Source: Mesorhizobium sp. YM1C-6-2 (lineage in GTDB: Bacteria > Pseudomonadota > Alphaproteobacteria > Rhizobiales > Rhizobiaceae). Taken from it: a DNA stretch of 64,000 nt. The stretch is from positions 743,718 through 807,717 of the forward strand of contig NZ_RCIZ01000002.1 of the NCBI RefSeq assembly GCF_003666685.1, read 5' to 3'. Both the position numbers and the translations under genes were made by a program. The notes below the pieces were generated by a model. It saw only the letters and a list, made by a program, of their open reading frames with translations, did no database searches and was not told where the DNA came from. This document shows, one piece after another, positions 52,174-62,444 of this stretch; within the stretch, counting starts at the first letter, position 1; every line of letters starts with the position of its first letter.

Positions 52174-52740
52174 TCAGCGGCGGGCTTTTTTGTCCGCGAG
52201 CTTCATCAGGTCGGCGCGCAGCCGTTTCTGGTCGTGGATCATCTCGGGATAGAGCAGCCGGGCGAGCCAGATACCGTCCGCCGCGAAGCGGACGACCTGC
52301 AGCGCCGGATCGGCGTCGGTGTCGCCATGCTTTTCGAGCCGCCCGACGATCCAGGCCCTCCATCGGTCCCGGTACGCCGGATCCGACAGCATGAAGATCG
52401 ACAGTGCCGACCAGGGGTCGGTTGCCGGCTTCAGGTCCCGCCGCAGCGACAGGTCGACATAGGCGCGGGTGAAGGCGCCGTAGCTGCCGCCATCCTTGGC
52501 CAGGGAGGCGTCGATGTTCTGGTCGAGCCGGGCGAGCACTTCGTCGAACACCGCGTCGATCAGAGCCTGCTTGCTCGGATAGTGGTGCAGCAGCCCGCCC
52601 TTGGTGACGCCCGCCGCGTCCGCCACCGCCTGCAGGGTGACGCTCGCCGGTCCAGCCTCGGCCGCGATCAATGCCGCGCAGTCGAGCAGGGCCTGCCGCA
52701 CGAGTTCGGGTTGCTTCTTGCGTTCATAGGAGCTTGTCAT
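52174..52740 (-). CDS. TetR/AcrR-family transcriptional regulator
   Basis: 188 residues. N-terminal helix-turn-helix (about 8-52) with LLDCAALIAAEAGPASVTLQAVADAAGVTKGGLLHHYPSKQALIDAVF, the classic TetR signature including the HYP..K box; the C-terminal ligand domain is divergent. A 32-bp near-perfect palindrome lies immediately upstream, over the likely promoter. Same strand as the MFS gene it precedes, so it presumably represses its own operon and the exporter, induced by a transported compound. Confidence 0.9.
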   Translation of the reverse strand: MTSSYERKKQPELVRQALLDCAALIAAEAGPASVTLQAVADAAGVTKGGLLHHYPSKQALIDAVFDEVLARLDQNIDASLAKDGGSYGAFTRAYVDLSLRRDLKPATDPWSALSIFMLSDPAYRDRWRAWIVGRLEKHGDTDADPALQVVRFAADGIWLARLLYPEMIHDQKRLRADLMKLADKKARR

Positions 52741-52743
52741 GAT

Positions 52744-52775
52744 TTGAAAGATACCAACCGGTCGGTATCTTTCAA
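52744..52775. promoter_or_regulatory. TetR operator palindrome
   Basis: Two 16-base halves, TTGAAAGATACCAACC and GGTCGGTATCTTTCAA, complementary except for one pair (A/G). The inner ATACC-ACCGGT-GGTAT is a common AcrR/TetR operator form. It starts four bases upstream of the tetR ATG. Confidence 0.82.
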
Positions 52776-53296
52776 GCGAAAAAATTCTGCTGCGGCTGCC
52801 GCGGTCGTGGGTCTCCCAAACTGATTCATGTCGCCGCGCTAAGCCGCTGCTTCTGAATCGAAATTTCCGGCTCTCAGGTTTTGCTTCAGCCTTGTCGCCG
52901 GTTTCACTGTCTGTTGGGCGTTCGTCTGCCGCCTCAAAAATCCGTCCCGGCGCAACTCTGTTGCACTCCCGTCAGAGGGGGGCGGGGTCTATGCCATCGC
53001 AGCCAGTTTTCGTTTGCCGGCGCTCGGGCTTCGGTCGCACGCTCGTTTCGCGCTCCGTTTTTGCGTCGCGCACCATGCCCTTCGACACTCGTTTTTTGCG
53101 TCAAAAAAGCCATGCTCGAATCAAGAAAATGCCGCGCGGGCAATTCCATACTTGCCAGCGAGTCAACTCTCTGATTCTTTCGGTCAACAGCGTTTCCTGA
53201 TTTGAGTCGGTCGCGTCGTTTCAGCCGGGCAGTTCCGCCGGAGGACTCGGACTCTATCCTGAAGTCAGGCCTGCGTTGTGAGGGGAATTGCAGGGC
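52776..53296 (+). promoter_or_regulatory. Gene-free gap before ddl with GANTC cluster
   Basis: No convincing gene on either strand in 520 bases. GANTC sites (CcrM methylation targets) occur at 52823, 52855, 53118, 53160, 53173, 53204, 53244 and 53250, six of them within 137 bases. A TTTTTT-GCGTC-AAAAAA hairpin lies at 53092-53108. The gap must contain the promoter for ddl-ftsQAZ, as the murB side is cut off by the reverse-strand pair. Confidence 0.55.
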
Positions 53297-54223
53297 ATGA
53301 ATTCGAAGCACGTAGCAGTCTTGATGGGAGGGTTTTCTTCTGAGCGGCCGGTCTCGCTTTCCTCGGGGAATTCCTGCGCCGACGCGCTCGAAGCGGAAGG
53401 CTATCGCGTCACTCGCGTGGACGTCGGCCGCGATGTCGGCTCCGTGCTTTCCGAGCTCAAGCCGGACGTCGCCTTCAACGCGCTGCACGGCCCGTTCGGC
53501 GAGGACGGCACCATCCAGGGCATCCTCGAATATCTCGCCATTCCCTACACCCATTCCGGCGTTCTCGCGTCGGCGCTCGCCATGAATAAGGCGCAGGCGA
53601 AGAAGGTCGCCAAGGCCGCCGGAATTCCCGTCGCGGAATCGAAGGTCGTCGACCGCTTCTCCATCGGCGACAAGCACCCGATGCCGGCGCCCTATGTGGT
53701 GAAGCCGGTCAACGAAGGGTCGAGCTTCGGCGTCGTCATCGTCAAGGAGGATCGCTCGCATCCGCCGCAGGTCATCGCCTCGTCCGAATGGCGCTACGGC
53801 GACACGGTCATGGTCGAGCGCTACGTGCATGGCCGCGAGCTGACCTGCGCGGTGATGGGCGATGTGGCGCTCGGGGTCTGCGAAATCGTTCCGACCGGCC
53901 ACGCCTTCTACGACTACGATTCCAAATATGTGCCGGGCGGATCAAAACATGAGATACCGGCTAAAATTTCACTAAATATTTACCAAAAAATACAGACACT
54001 GTCCCTCAAGGCACATCAAGCAATCGGCTGCCGGGGCGTTTCCCGATCGGACTTCCGTTACGACGATCGCCATTCGGAAAATGGCGAGCTGATCTGGCTC
54101 GAAGTCAACACCCAGCCCGGCATGACGCCGACGTCACTGGTGCCGGAGATCGCCGCGCAGGCGGGGCATTCGTTCGGCGAGTTGTTGAGTTGGATGGTGG
54201 AGGACGCTTCGTGTTTGCGTTGA
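53297..54223 (+). CDS. ddl: D-alanine--D-alanine ligase
   Basis: 308-residue ATP-grasp ligase. Substrate loop [73 protein letters not shown], and [23 protein letters not shown] with the Mg-binding Asn are present. Makes the D-Ala-D-Ala used by MurF. TTG at 53288 is an alternative start. Residues about 215-245 are encoded by an A+T-rich stretch (53941-54000) unlike the rest. Overlaps the ftsQ start by 13 bases. Confidence 0.95.
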   Translation: MNSKHVAVLMGGFSSERPVSLSSGNSCADALEAEGYRVTRVDVGRDVGSVLSELKPDVAFNALHGPFGEDGTIQGILEYLAIPYTHSGVLASALAMNKAQAKKVAKAAGIPVAESKVVDRFSIGDKHPMPAPYVVKPVNEGSSFGVVIVKEDRSHPPQVIASSEWRYGDTVMVERYVHGRELTCAVMGDVALGVCEIVPTGHAFYDYDSKYVPGGSKHEIPAKISLNIYQKIQTLSLKAHQAIGCRGVSRSDFRYDDRHSENGELIWLEVNTQPGMTPTSLVPEIAAQAGHSFGELLSWMVEDASCLR

Positions 54224-55152
54224 AGACCGGGCAGGGCGGGGAGACCGGCGCGCCGCGGCTCGCCATCTTAGGCCTGTCCTTTTCGCCGGAGAATTTCGTG
54301 CTGCCGCGCTGGCTGCGCCGCCCGGCGCGTCTCGTCTCGCGTCTCTGCGACGGCGAATATCAGCCGCCGCGCTTCGCCGGCGTCATCGCGACCGCCGTCT
54401 TCCTTTCGTCGAGCGCGCTCTATGGCGCCTGGCTCGGTGGGCAGATCCCGGTCGCCGCGCAGGCGGTCACCGCCCGCCTCGGCTTCGCTGTCGATCAGGT
54501 CCGCGTCTCTGGCAACAGGGAGACGTCGGAGATCGACATCCTGGAGCGCCTCGATCTCGATGGCTGGACCTCGCTCGTCGGCTTCGACGCCGAGGCCGCC
54601 CGCGAGCGCATCGTCGGGCTGCCCTGGGTGAAGGCCGCCGCGGTCCGCAAGGTCTATCCCGATGCGCTCGAAGTCCGCATCGAGGAGCGCGACCCCTTCG
54701 CGATCTGGCAGCACGGCACGCAACTCGCCATCGTCGAGCGCGACGGCCGCGTGATCGCTCCCTTCGACGGTGGCCGCCATGCGGTGCTGCCGCTGGTCAT
54801 CGGCTATGGAGCCGCCGAGCAGGCAGCCGATTTCGTCGACAAGATCAAGCGCCATCCCGGACTTGCATCGCGCGTCAAGGGTTTCATCCGCGTCGCCGAG
54901 CGTCGCTGGGATCTCCGTCTGGAGAACGGCATCACCATCCGCCTGCCGGAAAACGGCGAGGACGCCGCCATCGCCGAGGTGCTGAGGCTGGACCGCGAGG
55001 ACGGGCTTTTGTCGCGCGACATCGCCACCGTCGATCTTCGTCTGGAAGATCGCCTTGTCATCCGGCTCACGCCCGAGGCCATGGAGCGTCGCACGACGCT
55101 GCTGGCCGAGCGCGCGAAGGCCGCCAAGAAGAAGCCGGGGACGAGCATATGA
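54211..55152 (+). CDS. ftsQ: Cell division protein FtsQ
   Basis: 313 residues from GTG at 54211, supported by GGAGGA at 54199-54204, overlapping ddl. An ATG at 54190 is a longer alternative. Layout: cytoplasmic N-terminus (about 50 residues), one helix (about 50-70, [21 protein letters not shown]), a POTRA domain (about 90-160; [25 protein letters not shown]) and the beta domain ([22 protein letters not shown] region). FtsQ recruits FtsLB and the septal synthases. Confidence 0.9.
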   Translation: MFALKTGQGGETGAPRLAILGLSFSPENFVLPRWLRRPARLVSRLCDGEYQPPRFAGVIATAVFLSSSALYGAWLGGQIPVAAQAVTARLGFAVDQVRVSGNRETSEIDILERLDLDGWTSLVGFDAEAARERIVGLPWVKAAAVRKVYPDALEVRIEERDPFAIWQHGTQLAIVERDGRVIAPFDGGRHAVLPLVIGYGAAEQAADFVDKIKRHPGLASRVKGFIRVAERRWDLRLENGITIRLPENGEDAAIAEVLRLDREDGLLSRDIATVDLRLEDRLVIRLTPEAMERRTTLLAERAKAAKKKPGTSI

Positions 55153-56459
55153 GCTGGCTCGGGGGACAGAAGGACGCCTCGCAGCGCCGCTCCGGCATCG
55201 TCACGGTGCTCGACGTCGGCTCCAGCAAGGTCTGCTGCATCATCGCCAGGCTTCGGCCGCGCGGCGAGAGCCAGATGCTGCGCGGCCGCACCCACGAGGT
55301 GCAGGTCATCGGCATCGGTCATCAGAAATCGCACGGCGTGAAGTCGGGCGTCGTCATCGACCTCAATCGCGCCGAGCACGCTATCCGGCTCGCAGTCGAC
55401 GCCGCCGAGCGCATGGCCGGCCTCACGGTCGACTCGCTCATCGTCAATCTGACCGCCGGCCGGCTGAAGAGCGAGACCTATTCCGCGACCATCAATCTCG
55501 GCGGCCACGAAGCCGCCGCGGCCGACATCCGGCGCGTGCTCGCGGCCGGCGCGAAGCAGGCGCTGAAGGCCGAGCGCGAGGTGGTGCATTCGCTGCCGGT
55601 CGGCTTCTCGCTCGACGGCGAGCGCGGCGTGCGCGATCCGCGCGGCATGGTCGGCGACACGCTCGGCGTCGACATGCATGTGCTCACCGGCGACGCCGCT
55701 CCGCTGCGCAACCTCGAACTCTGCATCAACCGCTCTCACCTGTCGGTCGAGCGCATGGTCGCCACGCCCTATGCCAGCGGCCTGGCGTCGCTGGTCGACG
55801 ACGAGCTGGAAATGGGCGCGGCCTGCATCGACATGGGCGGCGGCACCACCACCATCTCGGTCTTCGCCGATGGCAAGTTCGTTCATGGCGACGCCATTCC
55901 GGTCGGTGGCAATCATGTGACGCTCGATATGGCCAAGGGCCTCTCGGCGCGGCTCGACCACGCCGAGAGGCTGAAGGTCATGCACGGCTCGGCGCTGCCC
56001 GGCAGCGCCGACGATCGCGAGACCGTCACCATCCAGCCGATGGGCAATGACGACGGCGAAGTGCCGCTGCAGGTGCCGCGCTCGGTGATGACGCGCATCA
56101 TCCGCGCCCGCGTCGAGGAGACGCTGGAGATCATTCGTGACCGCCTCGGCAAATCAGGTTACGGCAGCGCTGTCGGCAAGCGCGTCGTGCTCACCGGCGG
56201 TGCGTCGCAATTGCAGGGTCTGCCGGAGGCAGCCCGCAGAATTCTTGGTCGCAACGTGCGTATCGGCAGGCCGCTCGGCGTTGCCGGTCTGCCCGAGGCG
56301 GCCAAGGGACCGGCCTTCGCTACGGCGGTGGGCCTGATGATCTATCCGCAGGTGGCCAGCTTCGAGAGCCGTGAGGGGAAAATGGCATCGAGGCTGCGCA
56401 TGACCGGCACCGGCGGACGGTTCAATCGTATGAGTCAGTGGATCAGAGACAGTTTTTAA
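55149..56459 (+). CDS. ftsA: Actin-like cell division protein FtsA
   Basis: 436-residue actin-fold ATPase that tethers FtsZ to the membrane. Phosphate-1 [19 protein letters not shown], connecting motif and [26 protein letters not shown], phosphate-2 [17 protein letters not shown], adenosine motif [18 protein letters not shown]; the C-terminal MSQWIRDSF is the amphipathic membrane-targeting helix. Overlaps ftsQ by four bases; 68 bases to ftsZ. Confidence 0.95.
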   Translation: MSWLGGQKDASQRRSGIVTVLDVGSSKVCCIIARLRPRGESQMLRGRTHEVQVIGIGHQKSHGVKSGVVIDLNRAEHAIRLAVDAAERMAGLTVDSLIVNLTAGRLKSETYSATINLGGHEAAAADIRRVLAAGAKQALKAEREVVHSLPVGFSLDGERGVRDPRGMVGDTLGVDMHVLTGDAAPLRNLELCINRSHLSVERMVATPYASGLASLVDDELEMGAACIDMGGGTTTISVFADGKFVHGDAIPVGGNHVTLDMAKGLSARLDHAERLKVMHGSALPGSADDRETVTIQPMGNDDGEVPLQVPRSVMTRIIRARVEETLEIIRDRLGKSGYGSAVGKRVVLTGGASQLQGLPEAARRILGRNVRIGRPLGVAGLPEAAKGPAFATAVGLMIYPQVASFESREGKMASRLRMTGTGGRFNRMSQWIRDSF

Positions 56460-56527
56460 AATCAGCGGGGACAGCCCCACAGGCGGCCGTGGCGGCGAAC
56501 GCGGCAGGAAGGCAAAGGACGAGGACC

Positions 56528-58231
56528 ATGACCATCAATCTGAAGAAGCCAGACATCACCGAACTCAAGCCCCGCATCACCGTGTTCGGTGTCGGTGGCG
56601 GTGGCGGCAACGCCGTCAACAACATGATCACGGCCGGGCTTCGCGGCGTCGAGTTCGTGGTCGCCAACACCGATGCGCAGGCGCTCACCATGTCGAAGTC
56701 CGAGCGGCTGATCCAGCTCGGCGCGCATGTCACTGAGGGTCTCGGCGCAGGCTCGCAGCCGGAAGTCGGCCGCGCCGCCGCCGAGGAGTGCATCGACGAG
56801 ATCATCGACCACCTGTCGAACACCCATATGTGCTTCGTCACCGCCGGCATGGGTGGCGGCACCGGCACGGGTGCAGCCCCGGTCGTCGCCCGCGCGGCGC
56901 GCGAGAAGGGCATCCTCACCGTCGGCGTCGTCACCAAGCCGTTCCATTTCGAAGGCCAGCGCCGCATGAAGACCGCTGACCTCGGCATCGAGGAACTGCA
57001 GAAAAGCGTCGACACGCTGATCGTCATCCCGAACCAGAATCTCTTCCGGCTCGCCAACGACAAGACCACCTTCGCCGACGCCTTTGCCATGGCCGACCAG
57101 GTGCTCTACTCCGGCGTCGCCTGCATCACCGACCTGATGGTCAAGGAAGGCCTGATCAACCTCGACTTCGCCGACGTCCGCTCGGTCATGCGCGAGATGG
57201 GCAAGGCGATGATGGGCACCGGCGAGGCTTCCGGCGAGGGCAGGGCGATGGCCGCTGCCGAGGCCGCGATCGCCAACCCGCTGCTCGACGAGACTTCGAT
57301 GCGCGGCGCCAAGGGCCTGCTGATCTCGATCACCGGCGGCCGCGACCTCACCCTGTTCGAGGTGGACGAGGCGGCGACCCGCATCCGCGAGGAAGTCGAC
57401 CAGGACGCCAACATCATCCTGGGCGCCACCTTCGACGAGGAACTCGAAGGCGTGATCCGCGTCTCGGTCGTCGCCACCGGCATCGACAAGTCGGCGGCCG
57501 ACATCGCGGCTGCCCCGATCTCGATCCGCCAGGCTCCGGCCAAGCCGGCACAGCAGCCTGCTGCCCAGCCTGCCGCCGCGCGTCCGGCCGCCGTTGCGCA
57601 GCCTGCCCTGCAGGCCGAAGCGCCGCGCGCCGCCGATCCGGTCGCCGACGCCATCCGCCAGGCCGAGATCAACGCCACGGTCATGGCTTCGCGCCCCGCG
57701 CCGCAGCCGGTCGACGACTTCCAGCCGGTGAGCAAGCTCTTCCAGCAGCCGCAGCCGGTCCAGCCGCAGCAGCCCCGGCCGCAGCCGCAGGCAGCGGTTG
57801 CCGCGCCCAACGCGGAAGCGCGTCTGGCGGCGGCTCTGCAGCCCCAGCCGGCCCCTCAGCCGGTGCAGGCGGCGCCCCGCATGCCCAAGGTCGAGGACTT
57901 CCCGCCGGTCGTCCGCGCCGAAGTGGAAGCCCGCCGCAATCCGGTCGAGCAGCATGAAAACAACGGTCCGATGGGCCTTCTGAAGCGACTCACCACCGGT
58001 CTGACCCGTCGCGAGGAGGAGCCGGCGAAGCTGCAGCCCGCCGCGCCGCGCGAGCCGAAGCTGCGCCAGCCGGCGCCGGAAGCACGCCGTCTCGCCACCC
58101 AGGACCCGCAGCTCTACGCGCCGCGCCGCGGCCAGCTCGACGAGCATGGCCGACTCGCTCCGCAGCCGCGTGCGGCCCAGGAGGACGATCAGCTGGAGAT
58201 TCCGGCGTTCCTTCGCCGGCAAGCCAACTGA
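56528..58231 (+). CDS. ftsZ: Tubulin-like cell division protein FtsZ
   Basis: 567-residue GTPase; longer than E. coli FtsZ (383) because of a Pro/Gln/Ala-rich linker of about 200 residues (roughly 335-535), usual in rhizobial FtsZ. Tubulin signature GMGGGTGTG at 107-115, T7-loop region [11 protein letters not shown], and the conserved C-terminal peptide [13 protein letters not shown] that binds FtsA. GTPase residues are intact. The start follows GAGGACC; upstream in-frame ATGs overlap ftsA. Confidence 0.97.
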   Translation: MTINLKKPDITELKPRITVFGVGGGGGNAVNNMITAGLRGVEFVVANTDAQALTMSKSERLIQLGAHVTEGLGAGSQPEVGRAAAEECIDEIIDHLSNTHMCFVTAGMGGGTGTGAAPVVARAAREKGILTVGVVTKPFHFEGQRRMKTADLGIEELQKSVDTLIVIPNQNLFRLANDKTTFADAFAMADQVLYSGVACITDLMVKEGLINLDFADVRSVMREMGKAMMGTGEASGEGRAMAAAEAAIANPLLDETSMRGAKGLLISITGGRDLTLFEVDEAATRIREEVDQDANIILGATFDEELEGVIRVSVVATGIDKSAADIAAAPISIRQAPAKPAQQPAAQPAAARPAAVAQPALQAEAPRAADPVADAIRQAEINATVMASRPAPQPVDDFQPVSKLFQQPQPVQPQQPRPQPQAAVAAPNAEARLAAALQPQPAPQPVQAAPRMPKVEDFPPVVRAEVEARRNPVEQHENNGPMGLLKRLTTGLTRREEEPAKLQPAAPREPKLRQPAPEARRLATQDPQLYAPRRGQLDEHGRLAPQPRAAQEDDQLEIPAFLRRQAN

Positions 58232-58258
58232 GCCTTCGCGGAAGGCCTCGCTAAACAG

Positions 58259-58292
58259 GCCGGCGGACGGAAACATTCTCCGACCGCCGGCT
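58259..58292 (+). other. Stem-loop between ftsZ and lpxC
   Basis: GCCGGCGG and CCGCCGGC arms around a 17-base loop, followed by TTGAAAAAA rather than a T-run, so it is a poor terminator. It may moderate read-through from ftsZ to lpxC or be mRNA processing structure. The rest of the 294-base gap has no gene. Confidence 0.4.
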
Positions 58293-58525
58293 TGAAAAAA
58301 CCCGCAAATTCAGCCGGTTATGATTCGTTAAGTATGTGCGTGCGGTAACACAGAGTAACCAAGCGTGATTTGTTGTCTCCCTGCCGTCCCACTACATTCT
58401 CGCCACAGAAAGGTCGGCGTGTGGGCGGATTCGGGGATGAGATCCTGCCCACCAAACTCAGCAAGGCCCATGCACCGGAAACTGGCAAGCAAGCCACCGG
58501 AAAAGCAGGCAGGCTGAAGGGTGGT

Positions 58526-59476
58526 ATGGGGATCAAGTTGCACGATTATCAGACAACGATCAAATCGCGCGTAACCCTGGCAGGGTTCGGCGTTCATAGC
58601 GGCAAGCCGGTTTCCATAACCTTCCTCCCGGCCGATCCCGACACCGGCGTGGTCTTCCATCACATGGACGCCTTCGGCGACACGCGCGAGATTCGCGCAC
58701 TCGTCTCCGAGATCGGCGCCACGGACCTGTGCACCGCGCTCGGCGATCCGGCCGGCCACCATGTCGGCACGGTCGAGCACGTCATGGCCGCCCTGTTCGG
58801 CCTCGGCATCGACAACCTCGTGGTCGAGGTGGACGGCGACGAGATGCCGATCCTCGACGGCAGCGCTGCGTCCTTCGTCGAAGCCATCGATCAAGCCGGC
58901 ATCGAGACGCTCGACGTCAAGCGCCGCTACATCCGCGTCGTCAAGCCCGTGCGCATCGACAGCGGCGCCTCCTTCGCCGAGTTCCAGCCCTATGACGGCA
59001 CCCGCTTCGAGATCGAGATCGACTTCGAGAGCCCCGCCATCGGCCGCCAGTCGTTCGCCGCCGACATCGATCCGGCGGTGTTCCGCCGCGACATTTCCCG
59101 CGCCCGCACCTTCGGCTTCATGAAGGATGTCGAGCGGCTCTGGGCAGCCGGCCACGCGCTCGGCTCCTCGCTGGAGAATTCCGTGGTGATCGGCGACGAC
59201 AGCCGCGTCATCAACATGGAAGGCCTGCGCTACAAGAACGAGTTCGTCCGCCACAAGATGCTCGACGCCATGGGCGACCTGGCGCTTGCCGGCGCGCGCT
59301 TCATCGGCTGCTACCGTTCCTATCGCGGCGGCCACCGGCTGAACGCGGCGGCGCTGCGCCACCTCCTGTCCGACCGCTCGGCCTTCGAGATCGTCGAGAC
59401 CAACCGCCGCGAGCGCGGCCGCTCCGCCGAGCTCGTCGCCGTCAACGCCGCCGTCTACGCGCCCTGGGTGCTCTGA
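58526..59476 (+). CDS. lpxC: UDP-3-O-acyl-N-acetylglucosamine deacetylase LpxC
   Basis: 316-residue zinc deacetylase, the committed step of lipid A synthesis. Zn ligands His85 (GTVEHVMAAL), His243 and Asp247 (VRHKMLDAMGD) are all present, with catalytic His270 (GHRLNAAAL) and TLAGFGVHSGKPVSI near the start. ATG chosen at MGIKLHDYQTTIKSRV, which matches the usual beginning. Linked to ftsZ as in many proteobacteria. Confidence 0.95.
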   Translation: MGIKLHDYQTTIKSRVTLAGFGVHSGKPVSITFLPADPDTGVVFHHMDAFGDTREIRALVSEIGATDLCTALGDPAGHHVGTVEHVMAALFGLGIDNLVVEVDGDEMPILDGSAASFVEAIDQAGIETLDVKRRYIRVVKPVRIDSGASFAEFQPYDGTRFEIEIDFESPAIGRQSFAADIDPAVFRRDISRARTFGFMKDVERLWAAGHALGSSLENSVVIGDDSRVINMEGLRYKNEFVRHKMLDAMGDLALAGARFIGCYRSYRGGHRLNAAALRHLLSDRSAFEIVETNRRERGRSAELVAVNAAVYAPWVL

Positions 59477-59667
59477 CGTTCACGCCTTTCTGGCCGCGTG
59501 CCCGGAAAGTCACACCGAAGGCATTTTTCGCCAAGGGTTTGTTAGCGAAATCCGCGCCATAAAAATGCGCCATTGCCGGGCGATGGCATTGTCGCCTGAA
59601 AGCGACTATGCTTAATCGCGGCAGGTCGACGGGCCGGCGCCCATGTCCCCGGGACGGGAGGGCGCCG

Positions 59668-59713
59668 GAGCACGATCCCGAAAATTGCGAAGCGGTTTCG
59701 GAATATCGTGCTC
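59668..59713. repeat. REP-like palindrome (GCACGATCCCGAAA family)
   Basis: GAGCACGATCCCGAAA and TTTCGGAATATCGTGCTC form an imperfect 46-base palindrome between lpxC and bamD. It belongs with the copies at 60674-60765. No gene in the surrounding 290 bases. Confidence 0.75.
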
Positions 59714-59767
59714 GGAAGATGGGACGGATGGCGGCATAGAGTGGAGTCATCCGTTCTGGAGTGGGAA

Positions 59768-60670
59768 ATGGCGACGCCGAGAAGGGCTAATCCAACCATG
59801 TATTTCGTGAAGAAGGCTCACGCGGGCAGGGCGATTCGCACGGCGTTGACGGTCGCTGCGTTTGCGATGGTTCCGGCGCTCGCCGCCGGCTGCATGTCCA
59901 AGGAAGAGGATCTCAACCTCGCCACCTATGTCGAGCAGACCGAGCCGGCCGACCAGCTCTACAACCAGGGTCTCGCCAATCTGAACGCCGGCCGCCTCAA
60001 GGAGGCCAGCCGCAAGTTCGAAGCCGTCGACCGCCAGCACCCCTATTCGGAGTATGCGCGCAAGTCGATGGTGATGGGTGCCTTCACCAACTACCGGCAG
60101 GGCAATTACGACGAGGCGATCAACGCCGGCAAGCGCTACGTCACGCTCTACCCGTCCTCCGAGGACGCCGCCTACGCGCAGTACATCGTCGGCCTCTCCT
60201 ATTTCCGTCAGATCCGCGACGTCACCCAGGACCAGAAGGAATCGCGCCGCGCCATCGAGGCGATGGAGGAGGTGGTCCAGCGCTGGCCCGAATCGGAATA
60301 TGTCGACGACGCCCGCTCCAAGGTGCGTTTCGCCCGCGATCAGCTCGCCGGCAAGGAGATGCAGGTCGGCCGCTACTATCTCGAGCGGCGCGAATACATC
60401 GCGGCCGTCAAGCGCTTCCGCTACGTGGTCGAGAACTATTCCAACACCCGCCATGTCGAGGAGGCGCTGGCGCGCCTGACCGAGGCCTATTACGCGATGG
60501 GCATCACCTCGGAAGCCCAGACGGCGGCCGCCGTGCTCGGCGCCAACTATCCGGACAGCCAGTGGTACAAGGATTCCTACGCGCTGCTGCAGTCCGGCGG
60601 GCTCCAGCCGCGCGAGAATGCGGGGTCGTGGCTGTCCAAGGCCGGACAGCTCTTCGGCGGCGACGCCTGA
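59768..60670 (+). CDS. bamD: Outer-membrane assembly lipoprotein BamD
   Basis: 300 residues. A lipoprotein signal with lipobox VPALAAGC (Cys45 from this start), then about five TPR units: [89 protein letters not shown] and [25 protein letters not shown]. BamD scaffolds BamA in folding outer-membrane proteins. An ATG at 59798 gives a shorter signal and is a strong alternative start. Confidence 0.92.
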   Translation: MATPRRANPTMYFVKKAHAGRAIRTALTVAAFAMVPALAAGCMSKEEDLNLATYVEQTEPADQLYNQGLANLNAGRLKEASRKFEAVDRQHPYSEYARKSMVMGAFTNYRQGNYDEAINAGKRYVTLYPSSEDAAYAQYIVGLSYFRQIRDVTQDQKESRRAIEAMEEVVQRWPESEYVDDARSKVRFARDQLAGKEMQVGRYYLERREYIAAVKRFRYVVENYSNTRHVEEALARLTEAYYAMGITSEAQTAAAVLGANYPDSQWYKDSYALLQSGGLQPRENAGSWLSKAGQLFGGDA

Positions 60671-60673
60671 TCT

Positions 60674-60765
60674 GGAGCATGATCCCGAAAGGTGGTAGCC
60701 AGTTCCGGAAAAGGTCATGCCGCACCGGGCATGATCCCGTGACTGGAAACCGGTTTCGAAAAAGG
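60674..60765. repeat. Two tandem REP-like palindromes between bamD and recN
   Basis: Copy one (60674-60720): GGAGCATGATCCCGAAAGG ... CCGGAAAAGGTCATGCC. Copy two (60729-60765): GCATGATCCCGTGACTGG ... CCGGTTTCGAAAAAGG. Both carry the GCATGATCCCG head and CCGG...TCG...AAAAGG tail, a repeat seen widely in Mesorhizobium intergenic DNA. They end just before the recN ATG. Confidence 0.78.
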
Positions 60766-60776
60766 CTCTAGCCTGG

Positions 60777-62444
60777 ATGCTGTCCCGCCTGTCGATCCGC
60801 GATATCGTCCTGATCGAGCGGCTGGACATCGATTTTGCGCCCGGCCTTTCGGTGCTGACCGGCGAGACGGGCGCCGGCAAATCCATCCTCCTCGACGCTC
60901 TGTCGCTGGCGCTCGGCGCGCGCGGTGACGCCTCGCTTGTCCGCCACGGGGCGGCGCAGGGCCAGGTCTCGGCAGTATTCGACGTGCCGAAGAACCATCC
61001 GGCGCGCGCCATCCTCACCGAGAACGCGCTCGACGACGACGGCGATATCATCCTGCGCCGCGTGCAGACGGCAGACGGTCGCACCCGTGTCTTCGTCAAC
61101 GACCAGCCGTCCTCGGTCACGCTGATGCGCGACATCGGCCGCGCGCTGGTCGAGATCCACGGCCAGCACGACGAGCGCGCGCTGGTCGATCCCGCCGCCC
61201 ACCGCGAACTGCTCGACGCCTTCGGCGGCCATGTCGGCGAGGTCGGGAACTGCGCCAGGGCCTGGCACTTCTGGCGCGACTGCGAACAGCAGCTCGCGAC
61301 TCACCGCGCTCGCGTGCAGGCCGCCGCCCGCGAGGCCGACTATCTCAGAGCCTCCGTCGCCGAGCTCGTCCGCCTCGACCCGCAGCCCGGCGAGGAGACC
61401 GAGCTCGCCGACATCCGCACCGCCATGATGCGGGCCGAAAAGGTCGCCGGCGAGATCAAGGATGCGCAGGACGTGCTCTCCGGCCAGAACTCGCCGCTGC
61501 CGCAGCTCGCCAGCCTGCTGCGTCGCCTGCAGCGCAAGACCACCGAGGCGCCGGGCCTGCTCGATGAGGTGGTGAAGTCGCTCGACGACGCGCTCATCCA
61601 TCTCGACGCCGCGCAGTCAGGCGTCGAGGCCGCCCTGCGCGCCACAGAGTTCGATCCGCAGAAGCTGGAGCGCTCCGAGGAGCGGCTTTTCGCGCTGCGC
61701 GCCGCCTCGCGCAAATTCTCCGTCGCCGTCGACGATCTCGCCAGGACGCGCGACACGATGGCGGCCGATCTCGCCGATCTCGACGCCGGCGAGGAAAAAC
61801 TCGCCGCGCTGGAAAAGCAGGCCGTTGCCGCGCGCGACGTCTACGACCGCGACGCCAGGCGGCTCACCGAGCTTCGCGCCGCCGCCGCCGTCGCCTTGAA
61901 GAAGGCGGTCATGGCCGAGTTGCCGGCGCTGAAACTCGACCGCGCGGAGTTCCTGGTCGAGATTTCCAGCGAGCCGGACAACCGCACCGAGGCTGGTGTC
62001 GACCAGGTCGAGTTCTGGGTGCGCACCAATCCCGGCACGCGTCCGGGACCGATGATGAAGGTCGCGTCGGGCGGCGAGCTGTCGCGTTTTTTGCTGGCGC
62101 TGAAGGTGGCGCTCGCCGACCGCGGCTCGGCGCCGACACTGGTCTTCGACGAGATCGACACCGGGGTAGGGGGCGCCGTCGCCGACGCGATCGGCCAGCG
62201 CCTCGCTAGGCTTTCCTCCCGCGTGCAGGTGCTTTCCGTCACCCATGCCCCGCAGGTGGCGGCCCGCGCCGCGACGCATTTCCTGATCTCGAAATCGGGC
62301 GGCAGGAACAGCGTCTCGACCGGCATCGCCGAGATGGACACTGCCGGCCGGCAGGAGGAACTCGCCCGCATGCTCGCCGGCGCCACAATCACCGAGGAGG
62401 CCCGCGCCGCCGCCGAAAGGCTGCTCCGCGAGAGCCTGGTCTAA
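60777..62444 (+). CDS. recN: DNA repair protein RecN
   Basis: 555-residue SMC-like ATPase for double-strand-break repair. Walker A GETGAGKSILLDAL at the start, long coiled coil (about 160-380), signature VASGGELSRFLLALKVALA, and LVFDEIDTGVGGAVADAI with the Walker B and D-loop. It follows bamD through a REP-rich gap. Its last codons are duplicated downstream (see direct repeat). Confidence 0.95.
   Translation: MLSRLSIRDIVLIERLDIDFAPGLSVLTGETGAGKSILLDALSLALGARGDASLVRHGAAQGQVSAVFDVPKNHPARAILTENALDDDGDIILRRVQTADGRTRVFVNDQPSSVTLMRDIGRALVEIHGQHDERALVDPAAHRELLDAFGGHVGEVGNCARAWHFWRDCEQQLATHRARVQAAAREADYLRASVAELVRLDPQPGEETELADIRTAMMRAEKVAGEIKDAQDVLSGQNSPLPQLASLLRRLQRKTTEAPGLLDEVVKSLDDALIHLDAAQSGVEAALRATEFDPQKLERSEERLFALRAASRKFSVAVDDLARTRDTMAADLADLDAGEEKLAALEKQAVAARDVYDRDARRLTELRAAAAVALKKAVMAELPALKLDRAEFLVEISSEPDNRTEAGVDQVEFWVRTNPGTRPGPMMKVASGGELSRFLLALKVALADRGSAPTLVFDEIDTGVGGAVADAIGQRLARLSSRVQVLSVTHAPQVAARAATHFLISKSGGRNSVSTGIAEMDTAGRQEELARMLAGATITEEARAAAERLLRESLV

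Noticed and set aside
52881..53205. Short plus-strand frames before ddl
   Set aside because: No ribosome sites at suitable spacing, biased composition and no motif; treated as promoter region.
58259..58292. Terminator between ftsZ and lpxC
   Set aside because: The stem is present but no T-run follows on the plus strand; kept only as an undefined stem-loop.
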